A DNA stretch of 64,000 nt, from assembly GCF_030285925.1 (NCBI RefSeq), contig NZ_CP127251.1, positions 3,147,001-3,211,000 on the forward strand, written 5' to 3'. Position numbers and translations under genes: made by a program. The notes under the pieces are model-generated. The model saw only the letters and a list, made by a program, of their open reading frames with translations, did not search any database and had not been told where the DNA came from. Positions 44,498-53,211 of the stretch are shown piece by piece. Within the stretch, counting starts at the first letter, position 1. Each line of letters begins with the position of its first letter. The stretch is from Devosia sp. YIM 151766 (GTDB taxonomy: Bacteria > Pseudomonadota > Alphaproteobacteria > Rhizobiales > Devosiaceae).

Positions 44498-45337
44498 CTA
44501 TTTGGCGAATTGACATCTGCCGCTGGCTTGCAGCGCTGCGATGGCGCGGGGATCGCAGCCGGTCGAGAGGAACATCAGCCAGTCGTTGCTATTGCCGTAG
44601 AACACGTTGCGATCCACCTCGCCGCGTACGCCCGGCACCACGCCGGTCTGGCTATATTGCCAGAAGGTCCAGGGACGGTTCTTGTAGCGCTCATGCGGCT
44701 CGGCGGCGGTGGAGCGCAGCCAGAAGGCATTGGGGAAATACTCGCCTTCCAGGATGTCGCGATGGAAATTCATGTCGGTATAGATGATCGGCAGCTTGCC
44801 GGTATGGCGTTCCATGACCTCCAGCATCAGCCGGATCTTTTCCAGCGCGTCGGCCCGGTTCGGCTTGGTCTTGCAGCTGGAGTGATTGTTCCATTCCAGG
44901 TCGAGGACCGGCGGCAGGGCGCTGGGATCGGCGGGCACGTTCCGGACGAACCAGGCGGCCTGTTCCGAGGCCAGCGAGCACCAGGTCATGAAATGATAGG
45001 CGCCGCGTGGCATGCCGGCATCGCGCGCCCTGATCCAGTTCCGCTGGAAATCGGGATCGATATAATCCTTGCCCTCGGTGGCCTTCATGAAGACGAAATG
45101 GATGCCGGCGGCGCGTGCCTTGGGGAAATCCACATTCTCCTGATAGCGCGCCACATCGATGCCCTGAATGGGCATGGCGCGCGCTCGGTCGACGCCGGAA
45201 TGGGGTCTGTTGTCGCCGGGAATGGCGCCATAGAGCCCGCCGCCGCTGGCGCAGGCCGCCAGGGCGACAGCAACCAGCCCGGCGATCAGGCCGCGGGAAA
45301 AAGTAGAAGCGGAACGGGAAATCCGGGCGGCGGCCAT
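44498..45337 (-). CDS. GH25-family lysozyme-like lipoprotein
   Basis: A 279-residue protein. A leader ends in LAAC (Cys29), a lipobox. The rest is a glycoside hydrolase family 25 domain: QGIDVARYQ with the first catalytic Asp, VFMKATEGKDYIDPDF, GAYHFM, PVLDLEWNN with the catalytic Asp/Glu pair, and WQYSQTG. GH25 enzymes cleave peptidoglycan as muramidases. A CtrA-like box lies upstream. Confidence 0.9.
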   Translation of the reverse strand: MAAARISRSASTFSRGLIAGLVAVALAACASGGGLYGAIPGDNRPHSGVDRARAMPIQGIDVARYQENVDFPKARAAGIHFVFMKATEGKDYIDPDFQRNWIRARDAGMPRGAYHFMTWCSLASEQAAWFVRNVPADPSALPPVLDLEWNNHSSCKTKPNRADALEKIRLMLEVMERHTGKLPIIYTDMNFHRDILEGEYFPNAFWLRSTAAEPHERYKNRPWTFWQYSQTGVVPGVRGEVDRNVFYGNSNDWLMFLSTGCDPRAIAALQASGRCQFAK

Positions 45338-45394
45338 CGATCAGAACACTCGGTACGCAGAACAAAACCTGGCATTTCATTCAACATGGCCAGG

Positions 45395-45409
45395 TTAACG
45401 GAGCTTTAG
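45395..45409. promoter_or_regulatory. CtrA-like box, TTAA-CGGAGCT-TTAG
   Basis: One of eight fixed bases differs from TTAA-N7-TTAA. It lies between the divergent GH25 gene (start 45337) and comM (start 45522), closer to GH25. Cell-cycle control of a peptidoglycan hydrolase is plausible but unproven. Confidence 0.45.
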
Positions 45410-45521
45410 GTTAAGCATTGTGGCAGCGGGCATGGTTAACGCGCCCTATTGCGTTCGCCATACGTTCTTGCGAGGTCCGGTTTGTTTTGCTAGCTTCCGA
45501 TAGGGATCGGGGACAGGCGAC

Positions 45522-47048
45522 ATGGTCACGCGCGTTGCGACAGTGGCTTTTCAGGGCATAGAGGCGGTGCCCGTCGACGTGCAGGTGCAGATTGCGCCGG
45601 GCATTCCCGCCTTCATTCTCGTCGGTCTGCCGGACAAGGCGGTAAAGGAAAGCGGCGAGCGGGTGCGTGCCGCCCTGGTCGCTTCGGGGCTGGGCCTGCC
45701 GCCCAAGCGCATTACCATCAATCTCGCCCCTGCCGACCTGCCTAAGGAGGGTAGCCATTACGACCTGCCCATCGCCTTGGGCCTGATGGCGGCGCTCGGT
45801 GTCATCCCCCAGGATGGCCTGGACGGCTTTCTGGCTTTGGGCGAATTGGGCCTTGATGGCAGGCTGGCCCATGTCGGCGGCGTACTACCCGCCGCCATCG
45901 CGGCACAAGGCCGGAATCGCGGCATCATCTGTCCGGCCGCCTCCGGCCCCGAAGCGGCCTGGGCCGGGGAGGAGATCGACATTCTCGCCGCCGATACCCT
46001 GCTGGCTCTGGCCAATCATCTCACCGGTCGTCAATTGCAGGCCCGCCCCCGGCCCGGGCGGGATTTGCGGGCGGCGGGCGAATTGCCCGATCTTGCCGAG
46101 GTGCGGGGACAGGCCTTGGCCCGGCGCGCGCTCGAAGTGGCGGCGGCCGGCGGCCACAATCTGCTGATGATCGGCCCCCCGGGCGCAGGAAAGTCCATGC
46201 TGGCGATGCGATTGCCCTCGATATTGCCGCCCCTCGGCCCAAGGGAATTGCTCGATGTCTCCATGATCCAGTCCATTGCCGGCGAACTGGCCGGCGGGGC
46301 GCTTTCCGACCGGCGTCCGTTCCGCGCCCCGCACCATTCCGCGTCCATGGCCGCGCTGGTGGGCGGCGGGCTCAAAGTGCGTCCGGGGGAGGTAAGCCTA
46401 GCCCATAATGGTGTGCTGTTTCTCGATGAATTGCCCGAATTCTCGCCCAGCGTCCTCGATAGTCTCCGCCAGCCGCTGGAAAGTGGCGAGACGGTGATCG
46501 CCCGCGCCAATGCGCGCGTCTCCTATCCCAGCCGCTTCCAACTGGTCGCGGCGATGAATCCCTGCAAATGCGGCATGGCGGGCACGCCGGGCCATGTCTG
46601 CCGGCGCGGCGCTGCCTGCGTCACCGACTATCAGGGGCGCATTTCCGGCCCCTTTTTGGATCGCATCGATATCCGTGTCGATCTGCCGGCGGTTTCGGCC
46701 ACCGACATGATCGCGCCTGCGGCCCCTGCCGAATCCTCGGCCTCCGTGGCCAGGCGCGTCGCCGCCGCCCGCGAATGCCAGCGTCGCCGCTTCGCCGATG
46801 CCGGTCATCCCGATATATCGACCAATGCCACGGCGGGGGCCGCGCTGATCGAAAAGCTGGTCGAGCCGGATCGCGAAAGCCAGGTCCTCCTGCTGCAAGC
46901 GGCCGAACGGTTCAATCTTTCGGCCCGCGCCTATCATCGCGTCCTGAAAGTCGCGCGCACCCTTGCCGACCTTGCCGGGTCCGATAAAGTGGCGCGCCCG
47001 CATATAGCCGAAGCCCTGAGCTACAGGCTCAGATTCGGTGCCGCCTGA
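45522..47048 (+). CDS. comM: ComM/YifB-type magnesium-chelatase-like AAA+ ATPase
   Basis: A 508-residue protein. The N-terminal Lon-like domain (VDVQVQIAPGIPAFILVGLPDKAVKESGERVRAAL) is followed by an AAA+ domain with Walker A GPPGAGKSML near 221 and LFLDELPEF as Walker B. The C-terminal cysteine-rich loop (CKCGMAGTPGHVCRRGAACV) is a family feature. In naturally transformable bacteria ComM is a helicase promoting branch migration during uptake recombination. The start ATG is 45522. Confidence 0.94.
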   Translation: MVTRVATVAFQGIEAVPVDVQVQIAPGIPAFILVGLPDKAVKESGERVRAALVASGLGLPPKRITINLAPADLPKEGSHYDLPIALGLMAALGVIPQDGLDGFLALGELGLDGRLAHVGGVLPAAIAAQGRNRGIICPAASGPEAAWAGEEIDILAADTLLALANHLTGRQLQARPRPGRDLRAAGELPDLAEVRGQALARRALEVAAAGGHNLLMIGPPGAGKSMLAMRLPSILPPLGPRELLDVSMIQSIAGELAGGALSDRRPFRAPHHSASMAALVGGGLKVRPGEVSLAHNGVLFLDELPEFSPSVLDSLRQPLESGETVIARANARVSYPSRFQLVAAMNPCKCGMAGTPGHVCRRGAACVTDYQGRISGPFLDRIDIRVDLPAVSATDMIAPAAPAESSASVARRVAAARECQRRRFADAGHPDISTNATAGAALIEKLVEPDRESQVLLLQAAERFNLSARAYHRVLKVARTLADLAGSDKVARPHIAEALSYRLRFGAA

Positions 47049-47066
47049 CAGAGCCGGAGAACCCTC

Positions 47067-47519
47067 GTGAAACACCGCATTTCCGCCGGCGCCCTGACCT
47101 TGCGGGAGGGCAATATCCTGTTGGTGCGCCATTGCCGGCCCGGCATCCATGATTTCTGGGCGGGTCCCGGCGGCGGCGCGGAGGGTGCCGAGGAACTGCG
47201 CGAAGCCGCCGAGCGGGAGACTTTCGAGGAGGCCGGCATTCGTGTGCGAACGGGGCCAATGGCCTATATCGATGAATTGGTCGACGATTGGGGGCGGATC
47301 GTCAAATTCTGGTTCCTCGCCGACTACCTCTCTGGATCGATCGATGTCAGCGCCAATCCAGCCGAGGGCGAGGCGATCAGCGAAGCGGGCTGGTTCTCGC
47401 GCAAGGCGCTCCCGGAGGGTCACATTTTCCCCGAAGTGCTGCGCGGCCGCTTCTGGTCCGATCTCGAAGGGGGATTTGCGCACCCGATCAAGCTGCCATT
47501 GCGCCGCTCGATCTTTTGA
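47067..47519 (+). CDS. NUDIX hydrolase
   Basis: A 150-residue NUDIX protein. The box G-x5-E-x7-RE-U-xEE-x-GU spans residues 36-58 (Gly36, Glu42, Arg50, Glu51, Glu54, Glu55, Gly57), with Thr in place of the usual aliphatic residue after RE. Family members hydrolyse nucleoside diphosphates linked to other groups; the substrate is unknown. A GTG start at 47067 follows GCCGGAGAAC. It lies 18 bases after comM. Confidence 0.88.
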   Translation: MKHRISAGALTLREGNILLVRHCRPGIHDFWAGPGGGAEGAEELREAAERETFEEAGIRVRTGPMAYIDELVDDWGRIVKFWFLADYLSGSIDVSANPAEGEAISEAGWFSRKALPEGHIFPEVLRGRFWSDLEGGFAHPIKLPLRRSIF

Positions 47520-47571
47520 CGCCCGCCGGGGTCTGGCCGGGATGGGGCGAGTCACGCTTCGGCTGGCCGAA

Positions 47572-47587
47572 GGTTTCACGTGAATCC
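47572..47587. promoter_or_regulatory. Candidate parS site 4 (between NUDIX gene and cfa)
   Basis: GGTTTCACGTGAATCC, which on the other strand reads GGATTCACGTGAAACC, matches the parS consensus at 13 of 16 positions with the TTCACGTGAA core intact. It lies 11 bases from the cfa stop. Confidence 0.65.
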
Positions 47588-47597
47588 CGGCCTGTGC

Positions 47598-48710
47598 TCA
47601 ACTCACCCGCCTATAGCCGCCAGCAACGCCTTCGGGCGACAGCACGATCTGCCAGAGATTGATCTGCCGCGCCCGGAACAGAGCCGCGAACACCGAGAGA
47701 TAAAAGCGCCACATGCGGCGAAAGCGTTCGTCATATTGGGTCGAAAGCGTCGGCCAGGCCGCATCGAAATTGTCCCGCCAGGCCAGCAGGGTCCGATCAT
47801 AATCGGCGCCGAAATTGTGCCAGTCCTCCATGACGAACAGGCCTTCCATGGCCGCGCCGATCTGCGCGATGGAGGGCAGCATCCCATTGGGAAAAATATA
47901 TTTTTCTGCCCAGGGATCGCCATGCGTGCTGGAATGATTGCCGCCGATCGAATGCAGCAGGAACAATCCCTCGGGCTTGAGGAGCCGGCGCACCTTCTCC
48001 AGGTAAAACCGATAATTCTTGTAGCCCACATGTTCGAACATGCCGATGGAGACGATGCGGTCGAACTGGCCCTCCAGAGCGGCATAATCCATCACCCGGG
48101 TTTCGATGGGCAGGCCGTTGCTGCGCTGATTGGCCAGTGCCGCCTGTTCCTGGCTGACGGTAACCCCAAGTCCCAAAATGCCGTAGCGCTCGGCGGCGAA
48201 TTGCAGAAATCCGCCCCAGCCCGAACCGATATCGAGCACTTTCATGCCCGGCCGCAGCCCGATCTTGCGGCAGATAAGGTCGAGCTTGGCTTCCTGCGCT
48301 GCGTCGAGCGTGGTGGCTTCGGCCCAATAGCCGCAGGAATAGACCATCCGCCTGTCCAGCATGGCGCTATAGAGATCGTTGCCGATATCGTAATGCTTTT
48401 CGCCCACTTCGCGGGCCCTGAGGCGCTGGAGATTGAAAAGCCGCGCCCGCAAAATGCTCCAGAGCAGCGGCAGGTCGCGCGGAAAGGCGTCCTGGATGCG
48501 GGCCTTGGCGAGTTTGAAGAGGAAGGCATCGAGCCGCTCGGCCTCCCACCAGCCATCCATGTAACTTTCACCCAGGCCCAGCGTGCCTTGGCGCAGGATG
48601 CGCTCATAGAGCCGCTCGTCGGTGATCGTTACATCGGCATTGGAAGAGCCGACAATGATGCCGGCCCGCGAGAGCTGTTCGTGCACGAACCGTTTTGCAG
48701 GCGAGGTCAT
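47598..48710 (-). CDS. cfa: Cyclopropane-fatty-acyl-phospholipid synthase
   Basis: A 370-residue SAM-dependent enzyme that adds a methylene bridge to unsaturated membrane fatty acids, often in stationary phase or acid stress. The SAM-binding block VLDIGSGWGGF, the later SIGMFEHVGYKNY and LLHSIGGNHSST blocks and the N-terminal lipid-binding domain are present. The ATG at 48710 is chosen over an upstream start with a cysteine-rich extension. Confidence 0.93.
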   Translation of the reverse strand: MTSPAKRFVHEQLSRAGIIVGSSNADVTITDERLYERILRQGTLGLGESYMDGWWEAERLDAFLFKLAKARIQDAFPRDLPLLWSILRARLFNLQRLRAREVGEKHYDIGNDLYSAMLDRRMVYSCGYWAEATTLDAAQEAKLDLICRKIGLRPGMKVLDIGSGWGGFLQFAAERYGILGLGVTVSQEQAALANQRSNGLPIETRVMDYAALEGQFDRIVSIGMFEHVGYKNYRFYLEKVRRLLKPEGLFLLHSIGGNHSSTHGDPWAEKYIFPNGMLPSIAQIGAAMEGLFVMEDWHNFGADYDRTLLAWRDNFDAAWPTLSTQYDERFRRMWRFYLSVFAALFRARQINLWQIVLSPEGVAGGYRRVS

Positions 48711-48869
48711 GGCCAGCGCGAGAATTTGTGGGCAATGATGGCAGGTTAACCCCATTGCCTTCCGCCGATCAAGCGCTTGTGCATCTTGGCCGGTGCGCTC
48801 TGCCGAAGCCCGGTGGAGGGCGCTTCTTAAGCCAGGAAAGGGGTTGGCGGGACCGGATTGTCCGGAGAG

Positions 48870-50375
48870 TCACGCGAGCGCGGCCAGATCCTTCTTCTGC
48901 CGCCGCCGGATCACCGAAGAGGGGATATTCATGCCCTCGCGATATTTGGCCACGGTGCGGCGGGCCAGTTCGATGCCCTGCTCCTGGCGCAGCAATTCGG
49001 CGATATTGTCGTCGGAGAGGATGGCGTTGGCCGGCTCCGCATCGATCAATTGCCTGATGCGGTGGCGCACCGCTTCGGCCGAATGATCGCTGCCGCCATC
49101 GGAGGATGCGATGGCGGTGGTGAAGAAATACTTCATCTCGAACAGGCCGCGCGGCGTGGCCAGGTATTTCTGCGCCGTCACCCGTGACACGGTGGATTCA
49201 TGCATCTCGATCGCCTCGGCGATCATTTTGAGCGTCATGGGTTTGAGATGTGCCACGCCATGGGTGAGGAAGCCATCCTGCTGGCGCACGATCTCGGCGG
49301 CGACCTTGGTGATGGTCTGGGCCCGCTGGTCGAGGCTCTTGGTCAGCCAGTTGGCATTGGCGAGGCAGTCGGAAAGGAATGTCTTCTCGGCCCCATTGCG
49401 CGTCTTCCTGGTCACCGTCGCATAATAGACCCGATTCACCAGCACCCGCGGCAGCACGTCGGAATTGAGTTCGACCTGCCAGCCGCCATCGGGGCCGGGC
49501 CGCACGAAGACATCGGGCACCACCGCTTCGACCGGGGCGCTGTCGAAGGCGAAGCCCGGCCTGGGATCGAGCCGGCGCAATTCGGCCAGCATGTCCGCCA
49601 GGTCCTCGCGGTCACAGCCCAGCACTTTCAGCAGCGCCGGCATATTGTGCTCGGCCAACAGATGCAGATTGTCGATCAGCCGCTGCATCATCGGGTCCAG
49701 CCGGTCGCGCTCGCGCAATTGCATGGCCAGGCATTCGGCGACATTGCGGGCAAAGAGACCGGCCGGCTCGCAGGTCTGCAACACCGCGAGCACCGCTTCG
49801 ACATCCTCGATTTCGGCCCCGAGCAATTCGGCCACGGCGCTGGTTTCAACAACGAGGTAACCCGCCTCGTTGAGCCCGTCGATCAGATGCCGGGCGATCA
49901 GCCGGTCGGCCTGCATGCGCAGCAGCATATTGGCCTGGGCTTCGAGATGATCGGCAAGGTGCGGGCGGCTGGCGACGAACTGGTCGATATCGGGGGCTTC
50001 GCCGGCCTCGAAACGGCCATTGCGGTCTGGTCCGCCACTCTGGCCCAGATCCTGGGCAATGGCATCGGGAAAGACGTTCTCCACTGCCGTGTCATAGCTT
50101 TCGGCGATCTCGTCGGCATCCTTGACGCGCTCGCCGGAGGTATAGGTGTCCTCATAGGCGCTCATTTCCGTCTGCCGTTCGGGTGCCTCGGCCGGCCCGC
50201 CATCCTCTCCGCCGCCTTCTTCGCGCTCGAGCAGCGGATTGCGCAGCAATTCGGCGTCGACGAAATCGTTGAGTTCGAGATGGCTCAATTGCAGCAGCCG
50301 GATCGACTGCATCAATTGCGGCGTCAATGTCAGGCTTTGGGACTGGCGGAATTCCAGCCGCGGCGTCAGCGCCAT
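48870..50375 (-). CDS. rpoN: RNA polymerase sigma-54 factor
   Basis: A 501-residue sigma-54. The N-terminal glutamine- and leucine-rich region (LTPQLMQSIRLLQLSHLEL), the acidic linker, the core-binding domain and the C-terminal RpoN box ARRTVAKYRE are all present. It needs an enhancer-binding ATPase to open promoters, often for nitrogen genes. The ATG at 50375 begins the typical start. It lies downstream of lptB on the same strand, but the usual hpf-ptsN genes do not follow; cfa does. Confidence 0.97.
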   Translation of the reverse strand: MALTPRLEFRQSQSLTLTPQLMQSIRLLQLSHLELNDFVDAELLRNPLLEREEGGGEDGGPAEAPERQTEMSAYEDTYTSGERVKDADEIAESYDTAVENVFPDAIAQDLGQSGGPDRNGRFEAGEAPDIDQFVASRPHLADHLEAQANMLLRMQADRLIARHLIDGLNEAGYLVVETSAVAELLGAEIEDVEAVLAVLQTCEPAGLFARNVAECLAMQLRERDRLDPMMQRLIDNLHLLAEHNMPALLKVLGCDREDLADMLAELRRLDPRPGFAFDSAPVEAVVPDVFVRPGPDGGWQVELNSDVLPRVLVNRVYYATVTRKTRNGAEKTFLSDCLANANWLTKSLDQRAQTITKVAAEIVRQQDGFLTHGVAHLKPMTLKMIAEAIEMHESTVSRVTAQKYLATPRGLFEMKYFFTTAIASSDGGSDHSAEAVRHRIRQLIDAEPANAILSDDNIAELLRQEQGIELARRTVAKYREGMNIPSSVIRRRQKKDLAALA

Positions 50376-50494
50376 GCGTCGGTCTCTGGTGCGAATTTCC
50401 AGCCGTTTCCGGCTGCTTTCCGCGCGTACCATGCCCCGCTTCGCGATCGACAGCAAGTTTTGAGCAAGTTTCGTGCCAATTGCCCGGCGCCAGC

Positions 50495-51253
50495 CTAGAT
50501 CGAAAAACTCTCACCCAGATAGACGCGCCGCGCCTCCGGGTCGGCGGAGATGGTTTCGGGCCGGCCCTGGATCATCACCTTGCCGCCATGGATGAGATAG
50601 GCCCGGTCCACCAGGCCCAGGGTCTCGCGCACGGCATGGTCGGTGACCAGCACACCGATGCCGCGCTGGGTCAATTGCCGCACCAGTCCTTTCACCTCGG
50701 CCACGGCGATCGGGTCGACGCCGGCAAAGGGTTCGTCGAGCAGCATGAAGGCGGGGTCGGCGGCCAGTGCCCGGGCGATCTCGACGCGGCGGCGTTCGCC
50801 GCCGGACAGGGCCAGCGCGTTGGATTTGGCCAGGTGGGTGATGGAGAATTCTTCCAGCAGCGATTGCAGCTTTCGCTTGCGCTCCGCGCGCCCGCTCACC
50901 GCATTTTCCAGCACCGCCATGATATTGCCTCTGACGGTCAGCCCGCGAAAGATGGAGGGCTCCTGCGGCAGGTAGCCGATGCCCAACTGCCCGCGCTGGA
51001 ACAGCGGCAGATGGGTGATCACCTGTCCATCGAGCAGGATCTTGCCGGCATCGGGTTTGACCAGGCCCATGATCATGGTGAAGACCGTGGTCTTGCCGGC
51101 GCCATTGGGCCCAAGCAGGCCAACCGCCTCGCCGCGCCGCACCGCCAGCGACACGTCGCGGACCACGGCGCGCTTGCCGAAGCTCTTGGCCAGGCCATGC
51201 GCCACCAGCCAGCCTTTCTGATCGATGCGTGGACGGGCGGGTTCGGCGCTCAT
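50495..51253 (-). CDS. lptB: LptB, ATPase of the lipopolysaccharide export system
   Basis: A 252-residue ABC ATPase that powers lipopolysaccharide export from the inner membrane. Walker A GPNGAGKTT, signature LSGGERRR, and Walker B FMLLDEPFAGVDP are clear. It overlaps lptA by four bases and lies upstream of rpoN. The permeases LptF/G are not in the window. Confidence 0.96.
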   Translation of the reverse strand: MSAEPARPRIDQKGWLVAHGLAKSFGKRAVVRDVSLAVRRGEAVGLLGPNGAGKTTVFTMIMGLVKPDAGKILLDGQVITHLPLFQRGQLGIGYLPQEPSIFRGLTVRGNIMAVLENAVSGRAERKRKLQSLLEEFSITHLAKSNALALSGGERRRVEIARALAADPAFMLLDEPFAGVDPIAVAEVKGLVRQLTQRGIGVLVTDHAVRETLGLVDRAYLIHGGKVMIQGRPETISADPEARRVYLGESFSI

Positions 51254-51711
51254 TGCGAGTTGAAGATACCGGTCACGCGCCCGCCATCGGGGCTGGTGAA
51301 GGTCGAGATATTGGTCTCAAGGTTCACGACCAATTCGCTGGCATCGACGACGCCGCTGGCATTGGTGACCTTCACATTGCCGGTCAGGCGCAAAAGCTGG
51401 TCGGCGGGGGTGAAAACGGCATGGTCGCCGATTGCATCCTGGTCCGGGGTCTTCAGGCGCACCTCGCCGCCCAGCGCCTCGAAGGTGCGGATATCGCTGG
51501 TGCCGCCGTCGCCATAGGTGGCCACGACTCTGGGCGCCCACACCGTGACACTGGGATGGACCACCACGACATTGCCGGTAAACACGGCTTCGCGCGCCGC
51601 CTCGTTCATGACGAACAGATCCGAGGTGATTTCCACCAGCCGCTGCGCCTGCGCGCCAGGCGTCAGCAGCAGGACGGCGAGAAGGGCAAAAACGGGCCGC
51701 ATTAGGCGCAT
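51250..51711 (-). CDS. lptA: LptA-type periplasmic lipopolysaccharide transport protein
   Basis: A 153-residue protein with a signal peptide (1-22, ending AQA) and an OstA-like fold (VEITSDLFVMNEAAREAVFTGNVVV, and FTPADQLLRLTGNVKVTN). It bridges the inner and outer membrane in LPS transport. The ATG at 51711 gives a clean signal peptide; upstream in-frame codons do not. Position lptC-lptA-lptB supports the call. Confidence 0.9.
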   Translation of the reverse strand: MRLMRPVFALLAVLLLTPGAQAQRLVEITSDLFVMNEAAREAVFTGNVVVVHPSVTVWAPRVVATYGDGGTSDIRTFEALGGEVRLKTPDQDAIGDHAVFTPADQLLRLTGNVKVTNASGVVDASELVVNLETNISTFTSPDGGRVTGIFNSQ

Positions 51712-51715
51712 GGGC

Positions 51716-52360
51716 TCAATCTCCTGGACCGGAAATGGATTTTTCTCCGGTCGCGATGGGCAGGGTGACGACGGCGCGCGAAAAAGTCCAGACCACGGCT
51801 TCGGCGTCATAGACCAAGCCTTCGGCCCGAACGGTGGAGCCATCGGCATTGTCGATGCTGACGGCGCCCTTGGTATTGAGCGTCTGTGCCTCCCAGTCGA
51901 ACACCGAATCGGTGAGCGTTCCGGTCATGCCGGTGGAATCGGCAATATCGGCCAGTTCCGGTATGGTGGTGATCTGACCAGCCATGTCCAGCTGCGCCGC
52001 TGCGGCATCGATCTGCAATTGCACCCCGTCCACCCGGTCGATGACCAGATGCGCGCCGCTGAGAGCGATGAGATCGGTGCGCGCCCGGTGCGCCTGTGCC
52101 GTTTCCGCCCACACCCTATAAGCCGAGCCGTCGGACAATATGCCGGCATATTCGGGCGCGTCGACGATGATGGTTTCCGGCGTCACTTCGATGCGCCCCA
52201 CCCCGAACCGTCCGGTAAAGCTGGCGAGATAGATCTGCACCATCAGCCCGGCCAGCACCACGAGGCCCATGGCCGGAATGCCGAGGCGCAGCATGGCGAC
52301 GAACCGGTTGCGCCGCGCGAGGCGCTGGTACATCTGCAATTGTGCCGTCGCGCCTGCCAT
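51716..52360 (-). CDS. lptC: LptC-type inner-membrane lipopolysaccharide export protein
   Basis: A 214-residue protein with one membrane helix at about 22-45 and an extracytoplasmic beta-rich domain (FGVGRIEVTPETIIVDAPEYAG, then TLNTKGAVSIDNADGSTV). This is the layout of LptC, which receives LPS from the ABC complex and passes it to LptA. It lies 4 bases upstream of lptA. It is a low-identity family, so the gene order carries much of the weight. Confidence 0.88.
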   Translation of the reverse strand: MAGATAQLQMYQRLARRNRFVAMLRLGIPAMGLVVLAGLMVQIYLASFTGRFGVGRIEVTPETIIVDAPEYAGILSDGSAYRVWAETAQAHRARTDLIALSGAHLVIDRVDGVQLQIDAAAAQLDMAGQITTIPELADIADSTGMTGTLTDSVFDWEAQTLNTKGAVSIDNADGSTVRAEGLVYDAEAVVWTFSRAVVTLPIATGEKSISGPGD

Positions 52361-52374
52361 GGGGATGATCCGGC

Positions 52375-52989
52375 TCAGCTATGGGCGAAAATGTCGGTTT
52401 CTTCCCAGCCCAGCAGGTCCAGCGCGCAACGCGTCTTGAGGAATTCGAAGCAGGACCGGGCCAGTTCGGTCCGCCCCTCCCGCGCCAGCATGCGGTCGAG
52501 ATGGCGCTTGAGGTCGTGCAGGTAGAGAACGTCCGAAGCGGCATAGTCGAGCTGGGCATCGCTCAGCTTCTCCGCCCCCCAGTCCGAGCTCTGCTGCTGC
52601 TTGGACATGTCGACATTGAGAAGCTCGCGCGCCAGGTCCTTGAGGCCGTGGCGGTCGGTATAGGTGCGCACCAGCTTGGACGCGATCTTGGTGCAATAGA
52701 CCGGGCCGGTCACCACCCCGAAACGGTGCTGCAACACCGCCACGTCGAAGCGGGCATAATGGAAAATCTTGGTCACGCCGGGATCGGAGAGCAGCTTCAC
52801 CAGATTGGGCGCCTCGATCGCATCCTGGGGAATCTGCACCACGTCAGCGCTGCCGTCGCCGGGCGAAAGTTGCACCACGCAGAGCCGGTCGCGATGGGGG
52901 TGCAGGCCCATGGTCTCGGTATCGATCGCCACTTCGCGACCGTAATTGGAAAGATCGGGCAGGTCGCCGCGATGCACTCTGATGGCCAT
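52375..52989 (-). CDS. RNase D-like 3'-5' exonuclease
   Basis: A 204-residue DEDDy exonuclease. Exo I is VAIDTETMGL with Asp and Glu, exo II is HYARFDVAVL, exo III LDYAASDVLYL with Tyr and Asp. It lacks the two HRDC domains of E. coli RNase D, so is half its length, a form common in alphaproteobacteria. The ATG at 52989 is chosen because an in-frame extension to 53226 would run through a hairpin and lacks family features. It heads the lptC-A-B transcript. Confidence 0.9.
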   Translation of the reverse strand: MAIRVHRGDLPDLSNYGREVAIDTETMGLHPHRDRLCVVQLSPGDGSADVVQIPQDAIEAPNLVKLLSDPGVTKIFHYARFDVAVLQHRFGVVTGPVYCTKIASKLVRTYTDRHGLKDLARELLNVDMSKQQQSSDWGAEKLSDAQLDYAASDVLYLHDLKRHLDRMLAREGRTELARSCFEFLKTRCALDLLGWEETDIFAHS

Positions 52990-53013
52990 AATCTCGTCCA
53001 GCAATGATATCCA

Positions 53014-53050
53014 GCCTTTCCTTGGCACAGAGCGAGAGCCAAGGAAAGGC
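53014..53050 (-). promoter_or_regulatory. Perfect 13-base-pair hairpin upstream of the RNase D gene
   Basis: GCCTTTCCTTGGC (53014-53026) and GCCAAGGAAAGGC (53038-53050) form a perfect stem with an 11-base loop, 24 bases before the ATG of the RNase D-like gene. If transcribed it would be a very stable leader structure; there is no T run. It could also be a DNA-binding dyad between this gene and metK. Confidence 0.55.
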
Positions 53051-53073
53051 GTCCCGTCTCCGCGGCCGGAATT

Positions 53074-53211
53074 GCCGGGGCACCGCCGGCGTTGCCCCGG
53101 CTTCGATATAAAGCCTTCTTTATATGGCCCTTGCTTTCCTGGAATGGACCTGCGAGAAACGGGCCTGAAAGTGTGGGGAAAGTGTCTCCACACGCGCACT
53201 ACCGCGTGCGC
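53074..53211 (+). promoter_or_regulatory. Structured metK leader
   Basis: Before metK, four hairpins in a row: GCCGGGGCA/TGCCCCGGC (53074-53101), the AT-rich ATATAAAG/CTTTATAT (53106-53125), GTGTGG/CCACAC (53171-53193) and GCGCAC/GTGCGC (53194-53211). No match to the SAM-II, SAM-V or SAM/SAH consensus cores was seen by eye. A leader that senses SAM is possible but not shown. Confidence 0.5.
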
